NCBI GenBank assembly: GCA_023428515.1
Contig: JAEYXI010000512.1
Location: 1-8,302 of the forward strand
Direction of reading: 5' to 3'
Origin: Pseudomonadota bacterium
GTDB lineage: Bacteria; Pseudomonadota; Alphaproteobacteria; Rhizobiales; Rhizobiaceae
DNA length: 8,302 bases
In this document: in pieces, positions 1 through 5,860 of the stretch
How the letters are laid out: each line of letters begins with the position of its first letter
Position numbering within the stretch: position 1 is the stretch's first letter
Notes under the pieces: model-generated
Seen by the model: only the letters and a program-made list of their open reading frames with translations
Database searches by the model: none
What the model was told of the DNA's origin: nothing
Translations under genes and position numbers: made by a program

Positions 1-588
1 CACCGCCTCGCCGAGCCCGCGCTCTTCGTGCCAGGCGGCATCGTACCATTGCTCGAAAACGCCAACGTCGATGCCGACATCCTCGAGCACCTTGCCCACC
101 AGCGGCGAGAAATAACTCGGCGTCTGCAGCGACTGCGAGCCGCCATAGCCGAGGATCGTCTTGCCGTTCGACGCCTTGAATTCGTTGCGGCGTGCGTGGC
201 CGCCGAAATCGTCATTGTTCTCGATGATCAGGATCTTCGCCTGCTCTCCGAGCTGCTGGCGATAGAGCAGCGCAGCGGCGAGCCCCGATATGCCCCCGCC
301 TACCACGACGAGATCGTAGCTCTCGCCGGTGGCCTCGACTGCCGGCGCCTTGTCCCAGAAGGCGCCGTCGCGGATCGAGTGCATGAGGTTCATCGCGGCC
401 TCGCTGTGGCCGCGAAGTCCGGCAAGCGCCGGTGGATTGGCTTCGGTCGCGGCGGCGAAGGCGCCATGGTCGAAGCCGGCTGCGAGCCCGGCCGCGCCCG
501 CCACTCCCAAAGCAACGCCGTTCAGGAAATCGCGGCGCGTGATCGGGCAATCCATGCCCAGCTCGCGGTCACGGGACTTGTCCTGCAT
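1..588 (-). CDS. Tat-exported FAD-dependent oxidoreductase (N-terminal 196 residues; runs off the window)
   Basis: Seen: a minus-strand frame opens with ATG at 588-586, behind a clear Shine-Dalgarno (GGAGGGG, 5 nt upstream), and stays open for 196 codons to the window edge, so the C-terminus is missing. Residues 17-24 (TRRDFLNG) form a twin-arginine signal (R18, R19), followed by a small-residue hydrophobic stretch to about residue 37. A dinucleotide-binding beta-alpha-beta fold follows: YDLVVVGGGISGL at 91-103 with GGGISG at 97-102, acidic E123 ending strand 2 where it would bind the FAD ribose, then FGGHARRNEF at 128-137. Known: this arrangement is typical of NAD_binding_8-type flavin amine oxidases. 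The N-terminal pattern ELGM..ITRRDFLNG recalls proteins annotated as spermidine dehydrogenase-like. Inferred: a folded flavoprotein exported to the periplasm and oxidising an amine or similar compound. The substrate cannot be read from this fragment. The carboxypeptidase gene lies 60 bp upstream on the same strand, so co-transcription is possible. Confidence 0.85.
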   Translation of the reverse strand, partial: MQDKSRDRELGMDCPITRRDFLNGVALGVAGAAGLAAGFDHGAFAAATEANPPALAGLRGHSEAAMNLMHSIRDGAFWDKAPAVEATGESYDLVVVGGGISGLAAALLYRQQLGEQAKILIIENNDDFGGHARRNEFKASNGKTILGYGGSQSLQTPSYFSPLVGKVLEDVGIDVGVFEQWYDAAWHEERGLGEAV

Positions 589-615
589 GACATCCCCTCC
601 AACGATGTAAGATGC

Positions 616-638
616 GTGCCGGCCCGCCTGACCGGCAC
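616..638 (-). other. Hairpin between the carboxypeptidase and oxidoreductase genes
   Basis: GTGCCGG (616-622) and CCGGCAC (632-638) are a perfect 7-bp inverted repeat with a 9-nt loop. It sits in the 60-bp gap just after the carboxypeptidase stop. No T-run follows in the minus-strand direction, so it is a weak candidate for an intrinsic terminator. It could equally be a partial attenuator or an mRNA-stabilising stem. Confidence 0.35.
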
Positions 639-648
639 CGAGTGCAGG

Positions 649-1593
649 TTAATCGAAGGGGGAGAGCGAGCTCAACATGCTTTTTGGAGCAGGCGGACGA
701 ATGTATTTCTCGATCAGTTCCTCGACATGCGCATTGCGGGCGCGGGCGCTGTCGGCGCCCATCACCACGACGATCAGCCGCCGCGAGCCTCGCGAGACCG
801 ACGTCACGATATTGTAGCCCGACGCCCTGATGTAGCCGGTCTTGATGCCGTCGACGCCCTCGACCCTGCCGAGCATGTCGTTGTGGCCGCGTATCGTGCG
901 CCCGCGATAGGCGAAGTCACGCTCGGAGAAATAGTGGAAGTGCTGCGGGAAGCGCGACTTCAGCGCCATGCCCAGGATCGCCATGTCGCGCGCGGTCGTG
1001 TGCTGGTCCGGATCGGGCAGGCCGGACGCGTTGCGGAACACCGTGCCGGTCATGCCGAGCTGGCGCGCCTTGGCCGTCATCTGCTGCGCGAACTGCTCCT
1101 CGGTGCCGCCGAGATATTCGGCGACTGCGACCGCGCAGTCGTTGCCGGACTTGACGGCCAGCGCCAGGATGGCGCTTTCGACGTCGATCGACTGGCCCGG
1201 CCTGATGCCGATCTTGGACGGCGGCTGGCGGGCTGCGAAAGACGATACCGGCAACTCCGTGGTCTTCGACACGCGGCCTTGCTCCAACGCCTCGAACAGC
1301 AAATAGAGCGTCATCATCTTGGTCAGCGAGGCCGGATAACGCGAAGCCGTGGCGTTCGACTGGTAGAGGGTTGCGCCGCTCGATGCATTGATGACCAGCG
1401 CGGAATATTTCGTCGGCGGGCCTGGCGGCGTAACGATGTCGAGCGCCACTTCGTTCGTCGCACAGCCGGCGGCCAGCACGAGCACGGCGCACAGGGCCAG
1501 TCCCCTGCGGAGCAGGCCAGCCCAGCCGGCGGGGACCGGTGCGGCCGCTGCATATGCGTCGTTCATTTCATACCCGATGGCGACATGATGCAT
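649..1593 (-). CDS. D-alanyl-D-alanine carboxypeptidase, peptidase S11, lipoprotein-type
   Basis: This 314-residue serine DD-peptidase trims the terminal D-alanine from peptidoglycan stem peptides in the periplasm. All three penicillin-binding signatures are visible: SLTK at 89-92 (nucleophile S89, K92), SGN at 149-151 and KTG at 251-253. The N-terminus has basic residues (RR at 29-30), a hydrophobic core and LAAGC with C44, which fits a lipobox, so a lipid-anchored product is likely. The chain ends about 60 residues after KTG. It therefore lacks the C-terminal beta domain and amphipathic anchor of PBP5-like enzymes (about 380-400 residues), and a lipid anchor could replace the latter. Start choice is uncertain. 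ATG at 1593 is used, but ATG at 1566 (residue 10) gives a shorter, more usual signal peptide; neither has a strong Shine-Dalgarno. Endopeptidase activity cannot be excluded, as S11 members vary. Confidence 0.92.
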   Translation of the reverse strand: MHHVAIGYEMNDAYAAAAPVPAGWAGLLRRGLALCAVLVLAAGCATNEVALDIVTPPGPPTKYSALVINASSGATLYQSNATASRYPASLTKMMTLYLLFEALEQGRVSKTTELPVSSFAARQPPSKIGIRPGQSIDVESAILALAVKSGNDCAVAVAEYLGGTEEQFAQQMTAKARQLGMTGTVFRNASGLPDPDQHTTARDMAILGMALKSRFPQHFHYFSERDFAYRGRTIRGHNDMLGRVEGVDGIKTGYIRASGYNIVTSVSRGSRRLIVVVMGADSARARNAHVEELIEKYIRPPAPKSMLSSLSPFD

Positions 1594-1654
1594 ACCGGAC
1601 TAGCCTATGGCGAAAGCCGTTGCCATTCCCTTTCTGCAACAGCCGGCGCAAAAT

Positions 1655-1683
1655 CGCATAATGGCGGCTGCCGACACGTCCAA
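1655..1683 (-). promoter_or_regulatory. Weak candidate sigma-70 promoter for the carboxypeptidase gene
   Basis: Read on the minus strand, TTGGAC (1683-1678) and TATGCG (1660-1655) are separated by 17 nt and lie 62 bp upstream of the 1593 start. Each hexamer matches only about half of the consensus, so this is a spacing-supported guess. Confidence 0.2.
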
Positions 1684-1783
1684 ATCCCTTGGCAGGAAGG
1701 CGCGACCGGTCCGATCGCACACACAGACGCGCCAACCCCCGCACGTCGGCCTCTGATGCTGTCGAAAGGCTGAACCCAGTCGC

Positions 1784-1816
1784 TAAAATGCAACTTGTCC
1801 AAAGCAATCCATTTTA
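1784..1816. promoter_or_regulatory. AT-rich inverted repeat in the divergent intergenic region (possible operator)
   Basis: TAAAATG (1784-1790) and CATTTTA (1810-1816) are perfect 7-bp arms separated by 19 nt. They lie in the 267-bp region (1594-1860) between the divergently transcribed carboxypeptidase and GGDEF-EAL genes. The patch is clearly more AT-rich than its surroundings. The form suits a dimeric regulator site. No regulator is encoded in the window, so the role is inferred from shape and place. I see no other gene in this gap. Confidence 0.3.
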
Positions 1817-1835
1817 AAGGGCCAAGTGCTAGGAA

Positions 1836-1851
1836 TCCCGCAGAACCGGGA
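1836..1851 (+). other. Small stem-loop just upstream of the GGDEF-EAL start codon
   Basis: TCCCG (1836-1840) can pair with CGGGA (1847-1851) around a 6-nt loop, ending 9 nt before the ATG at 1861. The only purine-rich, Shine-Dalgarno-like stretch (CGGGAA) lies in its right arm. If it folds, it would limit ribosome access. The stem is short, so confidence is low. Confidence 0.25.
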
Positions 1852-1860
1852 ATTTTGTGC

Positions 1861-3402
1861 ATGCCCGCAGTCAACAATCCCAACCGCAGCCCGGTCTTCC
1901 GGCTGATCACGATCGCCAGTTCGGGGCTCGGCAGCTTCATCCTCGGGCTGTGGGGATTGAAATTCGGCTTCGGCGACGGCGTCGCCGGCCTGCCCGCCGA
2001 GGTGGTGGGCGCGGTGATCGCGGCGCTCTGCGCGCTGGCGGCCGGAGGCGCCGCGATATCCTTCTTCGCCGGCGTCGACGAGTCGGTGGACTATGTCGTC
2101 AAGGAGACGCATTTCGACAAGCTGACCGGCCTGCTCTCGCGGCCGGCGATGATCGGCAGGATCGCGGAGGCCGCGCAGTCCACCACGGTAACTGGCGAGC
2201 CGGTCTTCCTGATCGACATCGACATCGCCCGCTTCAAGCAGATCAATGAAGCGATCGGCTTCACCAAGGGCGACGAGCTCGTCCGGGCCTTCGCCAAGCG
2301 GCTCAAGGCGGTACTTCCCGACAATGTCGTCATCGGCCGGATCGGCGCCGGCGAGTTCGCGATCCTCTATCCGGACGTATATTTCAACATGTCGATGGAC
2401 GTCATCGCGGAGCGGCTGATCGCCGAGCTGATGGAGCCCTACGACCTGATGGCGCACCAGCAGTCGGTCAATGTATCGATAGGCATCGTCGCCATGCCGA
2501 AGGACGGCGTCGACCCGGTGCTGCTTCTGAGGCGCTCCAACCTGGCGCTGCAGAACGCTCGCGCCGCCGGCATCGGCAACTGGGCGGTGTTCCACCCCGA
2601 GATCGGCAAGGTCGCGGACTACCGGCAGTGGATCGAGGCCGAGCTCAACCTCGCCTTCGAACGCGGCGATTTCGACCTGCATTACCAGCCGCAGATCAAT
2701 CTCATGAAGGGCCGGACCGGCGGCTACGAGGCGCTGATCCGCTGGAGGCATCCCGAACGCGGCATGATCCCGCCGATGGAGTTCATTCCGATCGCCGAGG
2801 AGACCGGCATGATCGGGCCGATCGGCGAATGGGTGCTGCGCAAGGCCTGCAGCGACGCCAAGCACCTGCCCGAGGACTGCTTCGTCGCGGTGAACATCTC
2901 GACCGTCCAGTTCATGACCAAGGACTTCGTCGGCCTTGTCGGCGACGTGATCCGCGAGACCGGCATCAAGCCGGAACGGCTGGAACTGGAGATCACCGAG
3001 ACCGCGATGACGCAGGATCGCGAGCGCGTGGCAGCCATGCTGAAGCAGCTGACCGAGATGGGCATCACGGTGGCCGTCGACGATTTCGGCACGGGCTACT
3101 CGAACCTCAGCTACCTGATCGACTTCTCCTTCCACAAGCTGAAGATCGACCGCTCCTTCGTCAGCCGCATCGATACCGACCAGAATTCGGGCGCGGTCGT
3201 CTCGACCATCGTCGGCCTGTCGCGGGCGCTCGGCGTGCACGCGATCGCGGAGGGCGTCGAGACGGAAAGCCAGGCGACCCTGCTGCGCGCCGCCGGCTGC
3301 GAAGTGTTCCAGGGTTTTCTCTATGGCCGTCCGGCGCCGCTCAAGCCCGAGACCGACGCGCTACGCCTTGCGGCCTCTGGCGGTGCAGGGCGCCTGCACT
3401 AG
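1861..3402 (+). CDS. Membrane-anchored GGDEF-EAL protein: degenerate cyclase domain, likely active c-di-GMP phosphodiesterase
   Basis: This 513-residue protein is predicted to hydrolyse cyclic di-GMP at the inner membrane. Two hydrophobic segments (about 14-36 and 46-70) form the N-terminal anchor. A GGDEF-type domain follows (about 85-245), with its signature reading GAGEF at 162-166 instead of GGDEF. The upstream motif DIARFKQINEAIG (120-132) is also altered, and no RxxD inhibitory site is seen. The EAL domain (about 260-500) keeps the expected motifs: EAL at 290-292, N345 in NIS, E377 in ELEITE, D407-D408 in DDFGTG, K428 in LKID, E464 in EGVET and QGFLYG at 484-489. Known: broken GGDEF domains often bind GTP or serve dimerisation. 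Inferred: net phosphodiesterase. No PAS or other sensor domain is present; the short membrane part may sense something. The ATG at 1861 is preferred over an in-frame TTG at 1795, which lacks a ribosome site and would add 22 residues of no recognisable type. Confidence 0.9.
   Translation: MPAVNNPNRSPVFRLITIASSGLGSFILGLWGLKFGFGDGVAGLPAEVVGAVIAALCALAAGGAAISFFAGVDESVDYVVKETHFDKLTGLLSRPAMIGRIAEAAQSTTVTGEPVFLIDIDIARFKQINEAIGFTKGDELVRAFAKRLKAVLPDNVVIGRIGAGEFAILYPDVYFNMSMDVIAERLIAELMEPYDLMAHQQSVNVSIGIVAMPKDGVDPVLLLRRSNLALQNARAAGIGNWAVFHPEIGKVADYRQWIEAELNLAFERGDFDLHYQPQINLMKGRTGGYEALIRWRHPERGMIPPMEFIPIAEETGMIGPIGEWVLRKACSDAKHLPEDCFVAVNISTVQFMTKDFVGLVGDVIRETGIKPERLELEITETAMTQDRERVAAMLKQLTEMGITVAVDDFGTGYSNLSYLIDFSFHKLKIDRSFVSRIDTDQNSGAVVSTIVGLSRALGVHAIAEGVETESQATLLRAAGCEVFQGFLYGRPAPLKPETDALRLAASGGAGRLH
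3383..3399 (+). terminator. Hairpin at the end of the GGDEF-EAL gene (possible terminator)
   Basis: GTGCAGG (3383-3389) and CCTGCAC (3393-3399) pair perfectly around a 3-nt loop. G3382 and T3400 can extend the stem by a wobble pair into the TAG stop (3400-3402). The stem is strong and well placed for ending transcription, but no T-run follows, so a canonical intrinsic terminator is not established. Confidence 0.35.
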
Positions 3403-3491
3403 GGACTCCCGAAGGGAAACTGGCCCCCCATCCCGGATTGCTCTCGCTCCCCGCGCTTCAGCTAAAATTGCTGCATCGCACGCTTCTGCCA

Positions 3492-3519
3492 TTGCGCGTC
3501 CTGAACGTTGGTATATAAA
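3492..3519 (+). promoter_or_regulatory. Candidate promoter for the ABC importer operon
   Basis: TTGCGC (3492-3497) and TATAAA (3514-3519) are separated by 16 nt, within a conspicuously AT-rich patch (about 3511-3537) in an otherwise GC-rich region. The pair lies about 100 bp upstream of the binding-protein start, which would give a 5' leader of roughly 90 nt. The -10 match is good; the -35 match is partial. Confidence 0.45.
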
Positions 3520-3537
3520 TTTTCATAACATGAAAAA

Positions 3538-3574
3538 CGCGGCATGGCCGCGAACGACGCGCCGCAAAGGCGCG
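3538..3574 (+). promoter_or_regulatory. Two tandem hairpins in the leader of the binding-protein gene
   Basis: CGCGGC (3538-3543) pairs with GCCGCG (3547-3552) across a 3-nt loop. CGCGCC (3558-3563) pairs with GGCGCG (3569-3574) across a GCAAA loop. Both lie between the candidate promoter and the Shine-Dalgarno, so they would be in the 5' untranslated RNA. They could stabilise or attenuate the transcript. Random GC-rich pairing is a real alternative. Confidence 0.3.
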
Positions 3575-3616
3575 CGAGGGGAATGGGTGCAGCAGTTCGT
3601 ACAATGGGAGCACAGC

Positions 3617-4579
3617 ATGAACGTCAAGTTTCTGGGAATGGGTGCCGTCGCATTGGCGGCCGTGGGTTTATGGTCGTCCGCGTCTCAGGCGCAGGCGCCT
3701 GAATCGAGCGACCCGATCAAGATCGCGCTGTTCGACTGGACCAGCGTCAACCTCAACGCAAAAATCATGGGCGGCATACTCGAGAAGCTCGGCTACACCG
3801 TCGAATATCCGACTGCCGACTATCTCTCGAGCCTGACCACCGGCCTCACCAATGGCGACCTGACGCTGGGCATGGAATTCTGGCAGACGACCGCCGGCGA
3901 GGCGATGGTGGCGTCGGACGCGACCGGCCAGACCGAGAATCTCGGCCCGCTCGGCCCGCAGGCCAAGGAAGAGTGGTGGTATCCGGAATACATGAAGGAG
4001 AAGTGCCCCGGCCTGCCCAACTGGGAAGCGCTGAAGGACCCGAAATGCGCCGAGGCCTTCTCGACGCCCGAGACCGCGCCGAACGGCCGCTATCTCGGCG
4101 GGCCGGTGACCTGGGAAGGCTTTGACGACGAGCGCGTCGTCTCGCTCGGCCTGCCCTTCACCGTCATCCACGCCGGCACCGACGCGGCGATGTTCGCCGA
4201 GCTCGATTCCGCCTACCAGCGCAAGGCGCCGATCATGCTGTGGATCTATTCGCCGCATTGGGCGCCCGCCAAGTACAAGGGCGAATGGGTCGATTTCCCT
4301 GCCTACACGAAGGAATGCTACGAGGACCCGGCCTGGGGCTCGAACACCGGCGCCGCCTATGACTGCGGCAAGCCGACCGGCGAGATCTTCAAATATGCCT
4401 GGAACGGCATGAAGGACAAATGGCCGGTCGCCTACAAGGTGGCGAAGAACTACAAGATCGACACCGACGTGCTGAACGCGCTGAGCGGTCAGGTCGACCT
4501 CGACGGCAAGACGCCCGAGGACGTCGCCGCCGCATGGATCGCCGAGAACGAGGCGACCTGGAAAGCCTGGGCCGAGTAG
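3617..4579 (+). CDS. proX: Glycine betaine/proline-type ABC transporter substrate-binding protein (OpuAC/ProX-like)
   Basis: This 320-residue periplasmic receptor captures the solute for the importer encoded downstream. Residues 1-27 form a Sec signal peptide (hydrophobic core 6-19, likely cleavage after AQA at 25-27). The mature part starts with a strand typical of OpuAC proteins (IKIALFDWTSVNLN, 34-47), then GGILEKLGYTVEY (52-64) and GMEFWQ (85-90). Aromatic residues such as W41, W89, W166 and W215 could form the cage that binds a quaternary ammonium group; this assignment is inferred from the family. Four cysteines (130, 144, 234, 250) could make two disulfides. The ATG at 3617 is chosen because GGGAG lies 6 nt upstream and the signal peptide begins there. 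The frame stays open further upstream (from 3323), but that part overlaps the GGDEF-EAL gene and has no signal peptide. Choline, carnitine or proline betaine are possible substrates. The symbol is at family level. Confidence 0.88.
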   Translation: MNVKFLGMGAVALAAVGLWSSASQAQAPESSDPIKIALFDWTSVNLNAKIMGGILEKLGYTVEYPTADYLSSLTTGLTNGDLTLGMEFWQTTAGEAMVASDATGQTENLGPLGPQAKEEWWYPEYMKEKCPGLPNWEALKDPKCAEAFSTPETAPNGRYLGGPVTWEGFDDERVVSLGLPFTVIHAGTDAAMFAELDSAYQRKAPIMLWIYSPHWAPAKYKGEWVDFPAYTKECYEDPAWGSNTGAAYDCGKPTGEIFKYAWNGMKDKWPVAYKVAKNYKIDTDVLNALSGQVDLDGKTPEDVAAAWIAENEATWKAWAE

Positions 4580-4592
4580 GCGTTTCCGCAAG

Positions 4593-4654
4593 ACATGATC
4601 CCGAACCGCAGGACCGCGTCAGCGAAAAGTGCGAAGCGGTTTTCGGGATCATGT
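4593..4654. repeat. Rhizobial-type palindromic element (large stem-loop) between binding-protein and ATPase genes
   Basis: ACATGATCCCGAA (4593-4605) is perfectly complementary to TTCGGGATCATGT (4642-4654). The stem continues with CCGC (4606-4609) and GCGG (4636-4639) past a 2-nt bulge (4640-4641), giving 17 paired bases and a 26-nt loop. It begins 13 bp after the binding-protein stop. The ends (CATGATCCCGAA, TTCGGGATCATG) and the internal GCGAAAAGTGCGAAGCGG look like the short palindromes dispersed between genes in Rhizobiales. That resemblance is from memory, not a search. Likely effect: RNA stabilisation or partial termination after the first gene. Confidence 0.75.
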
Positions 4655-4667
4655 TCAAACAAATCGG

Positions 4668-4706
4668 CAGATCGGGATGACGCTTCGAGAAGGTCGTCCC
4701 GATCTG
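4668..4706. repeat. Second strong stem-loop between binding-protein and ATPase genes
   Basis: CAGATCGGGATGAC (4668-4681) pairs with GTCGTCCCGATCTG (4693-4706): 14 bp with one G-T wobble and an 11-nt loop. It follows the palindromic element by only 13 nt and does not share its sequence. No T-run follows, so it is not a standard terminator. Together the two stems fill most of the 195-bp gap (4580-4774). The rest of the gap shows no convincing promoter or ORF. Confidence 0.65.
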
Positions 4707-4774
4707 GACAGGCGGCTTCGTTCCTGTGACGATCGGGGCTGCCACCACAAGGCGGGATTGCTGAAGGGCTGCGC

Positions 4775-5860
4775 ATGACCATCGCTTCGCAGGATACTCC
4801 TGCCGTCGCGGGCAAGAAGACGGATTCGCGTCCGGTCAAGCTCGCCTGCCGCAATGTCTGGAAACTGTTCGGCGCCGGCGCCACAGACTTCATCCGGCGC
4901 CGCGACGGGAAGGCCAGCCCGGCGGAGCTTGTCGAGGCGGGGCTGGTGGGCGCCGCCCGGTCGATCGATCTCGAGATCCGCCAGGGCGAGATCTTCATCA
5001 TCATGGGCCTATCGGGCTCCGGCAAATCGACGCTGGTGCGCTGCATGTCGAGGCTGGTCGAGCCGACCTATGGAAAGGTCGAGTTCGAGGGCAAGGACCT
5101 GCTGTCGATCTCCGACGCCGAACTGATCGAGCTGCGCCGCCACCGCATGGGCATGGTGTTCCAGAATTTTGCGCTTCTGCCGCATCTCAACGTGCTGGAG
5201 AACATCGCCTTCCCGCTGTCGATCCAGGGCGTCGACCGCGCCAAGCGCGAGGCGCGCGCGAGAGAAGTCATCGAACTGGTCGGCCTGCGCGGCCGCGAGC
5301 ATTTCTATCCGCGCGAGCTCTCCGGCGGCCAGCAGCAGCGCGTCGGCATCGCGCGCAGCCTGGCGACCAAGCCGGAGATATGGTTCCTCGACGAGCCCTT
5401 CTCGGCGCTCGACCCGCTGATCCGCCGCGAGCTGCAGGACGAGCTGATGCGGCTGCAGGCGGTGCTGAAGAAGACGATCGTCTTCATCACCCACGATTTC
5501 GACGAGGCGATCCGCCTGGCCGACCGCATCGCCATCATGAAGGACGGCGAGGTCATCCAGATCGGCACGCCGGAGGAGCTGGTGGTGAAGCCGGCGACCG
5601 ATTACGTCGCCGAATTCACCCGCGACGTGCAGCGCGCCAAGGTGATCTCCGCGAGGAGCATCATGCGGCCGGCGGGCAAGGCGCAGCATGCCGGCACGGT
5701 CTCGCCGGACGCCAGGGTGGCGAGCTTCTCGGCCGAGATCATCGCGGCGAAGAAGCCATTCGCGGTCGCCAATGGCGACGGCAAGACGATCGGCGAGATC
5801 ACACCCGAGGCGGTGATCGACCTGTTAGCCGGGATCGATCGCCGAGGAGCAACGGCGTGA
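4775..5860 (+). CDS. proV: Glycine betaine/proline ABC transporter ATP-binding protein, ProV-like
   Basis: This 361-residue cytoplasmic ATPase powers the importer. The N-terminal extension before the first glycine-rich loop (about 27-60, with NVWKLFG and a LVEAGLVGA segment) is characteristic of ProV/OpuAA proteins and absent from most ABC ATPases. Nucleotide-binding motifs are complete: Walker A GLSGSGKST at 78-86, Q-loop Q130, signature LSGGQ at 182-186, Walker B IWFLDE at 202-207, D-loop SALD at 210-213 and switch H240. After about residue 285 only some 75 residues remain. They contain one CBS-like segment (about 295-352), where Escherichia coli ProV (400 residues) has two CBS domains. Translation starts at ATG 4775, behind GAAGGG at 6-nt spacing. 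The stop codon overlaps the permease start by 4 nt, indicating coupled translation. The missing second CBS unit may alter osmotic sensing. Confidence 0.93.
   Translation: MTIASQDTPAVAGKKTDSRPVKLACRNVWKLFGAGATDFIRRRDGKASPAELVEAGLVGAARSIDLEIRQGEIFIIMGLSGSGKSTLVRCMSRLVEPTYGKVEFEGKDLLSISDAELIELRRHRMGMVFQNFALLPHLNVLENIAFPLSIQGVDRAKREARAREVIELVGLRGREHFYPRELSGGQQQRVGIARSLATKPEIWFLDEPFSALDPLIRRELQDELMRLQAVLKKTIVFITHDFDEAIRLADRIAIMKDGEVIQIGTPEELVVKPATDYVAEFTRDVQRAKVISARSIMRPAGKAQHAGTVSPDARVASFSAEIIAAKKPFAVANGDGKTIGEITPEAVIDLLAGIDRRGATA

Noticed and set aside
28..1773. A 581-codon plus-strand open frame spanning the left end
   Set aside because: It is antisense to two genes with clear signal sequences and catalytic motifs. 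It has low-complexity R/A/H-rich composition and no recognisable domain. Long antisense frames are expected in GC-rich DNA.
1795..1860. TTG start for the GGDEF-EAL protein
   Set aside because: No ribosome site precedes it, and the added 22 residues overlap the AT-rich inverted repeat. ATG 1861 places the first membrane segment near the N-terminus.
1783..3240. A 485-codon minus-strand open frame opposite the GGDEF-EAL gene
   Set aside because: It is antisense to a gene with intact EAL motifs. Its composition is that of a shadow frame, and there is no ribosome site or recognisable fold.
3323..3616. N-terminal extension of the binding protein by 98 residues
   Set aside because: It would overlap the GGDEF-EAL gene and bury the signal peptide. 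ATG 3617 has a good Shine-Dalgarno.
5380..5856. N-terminal extension of the permease by 159 residues
   Set aside because: This part is a shadow of the ATPase Walker B region onward. The GTG at 5857 has a ribosome site and the typical 4-nt overlap.
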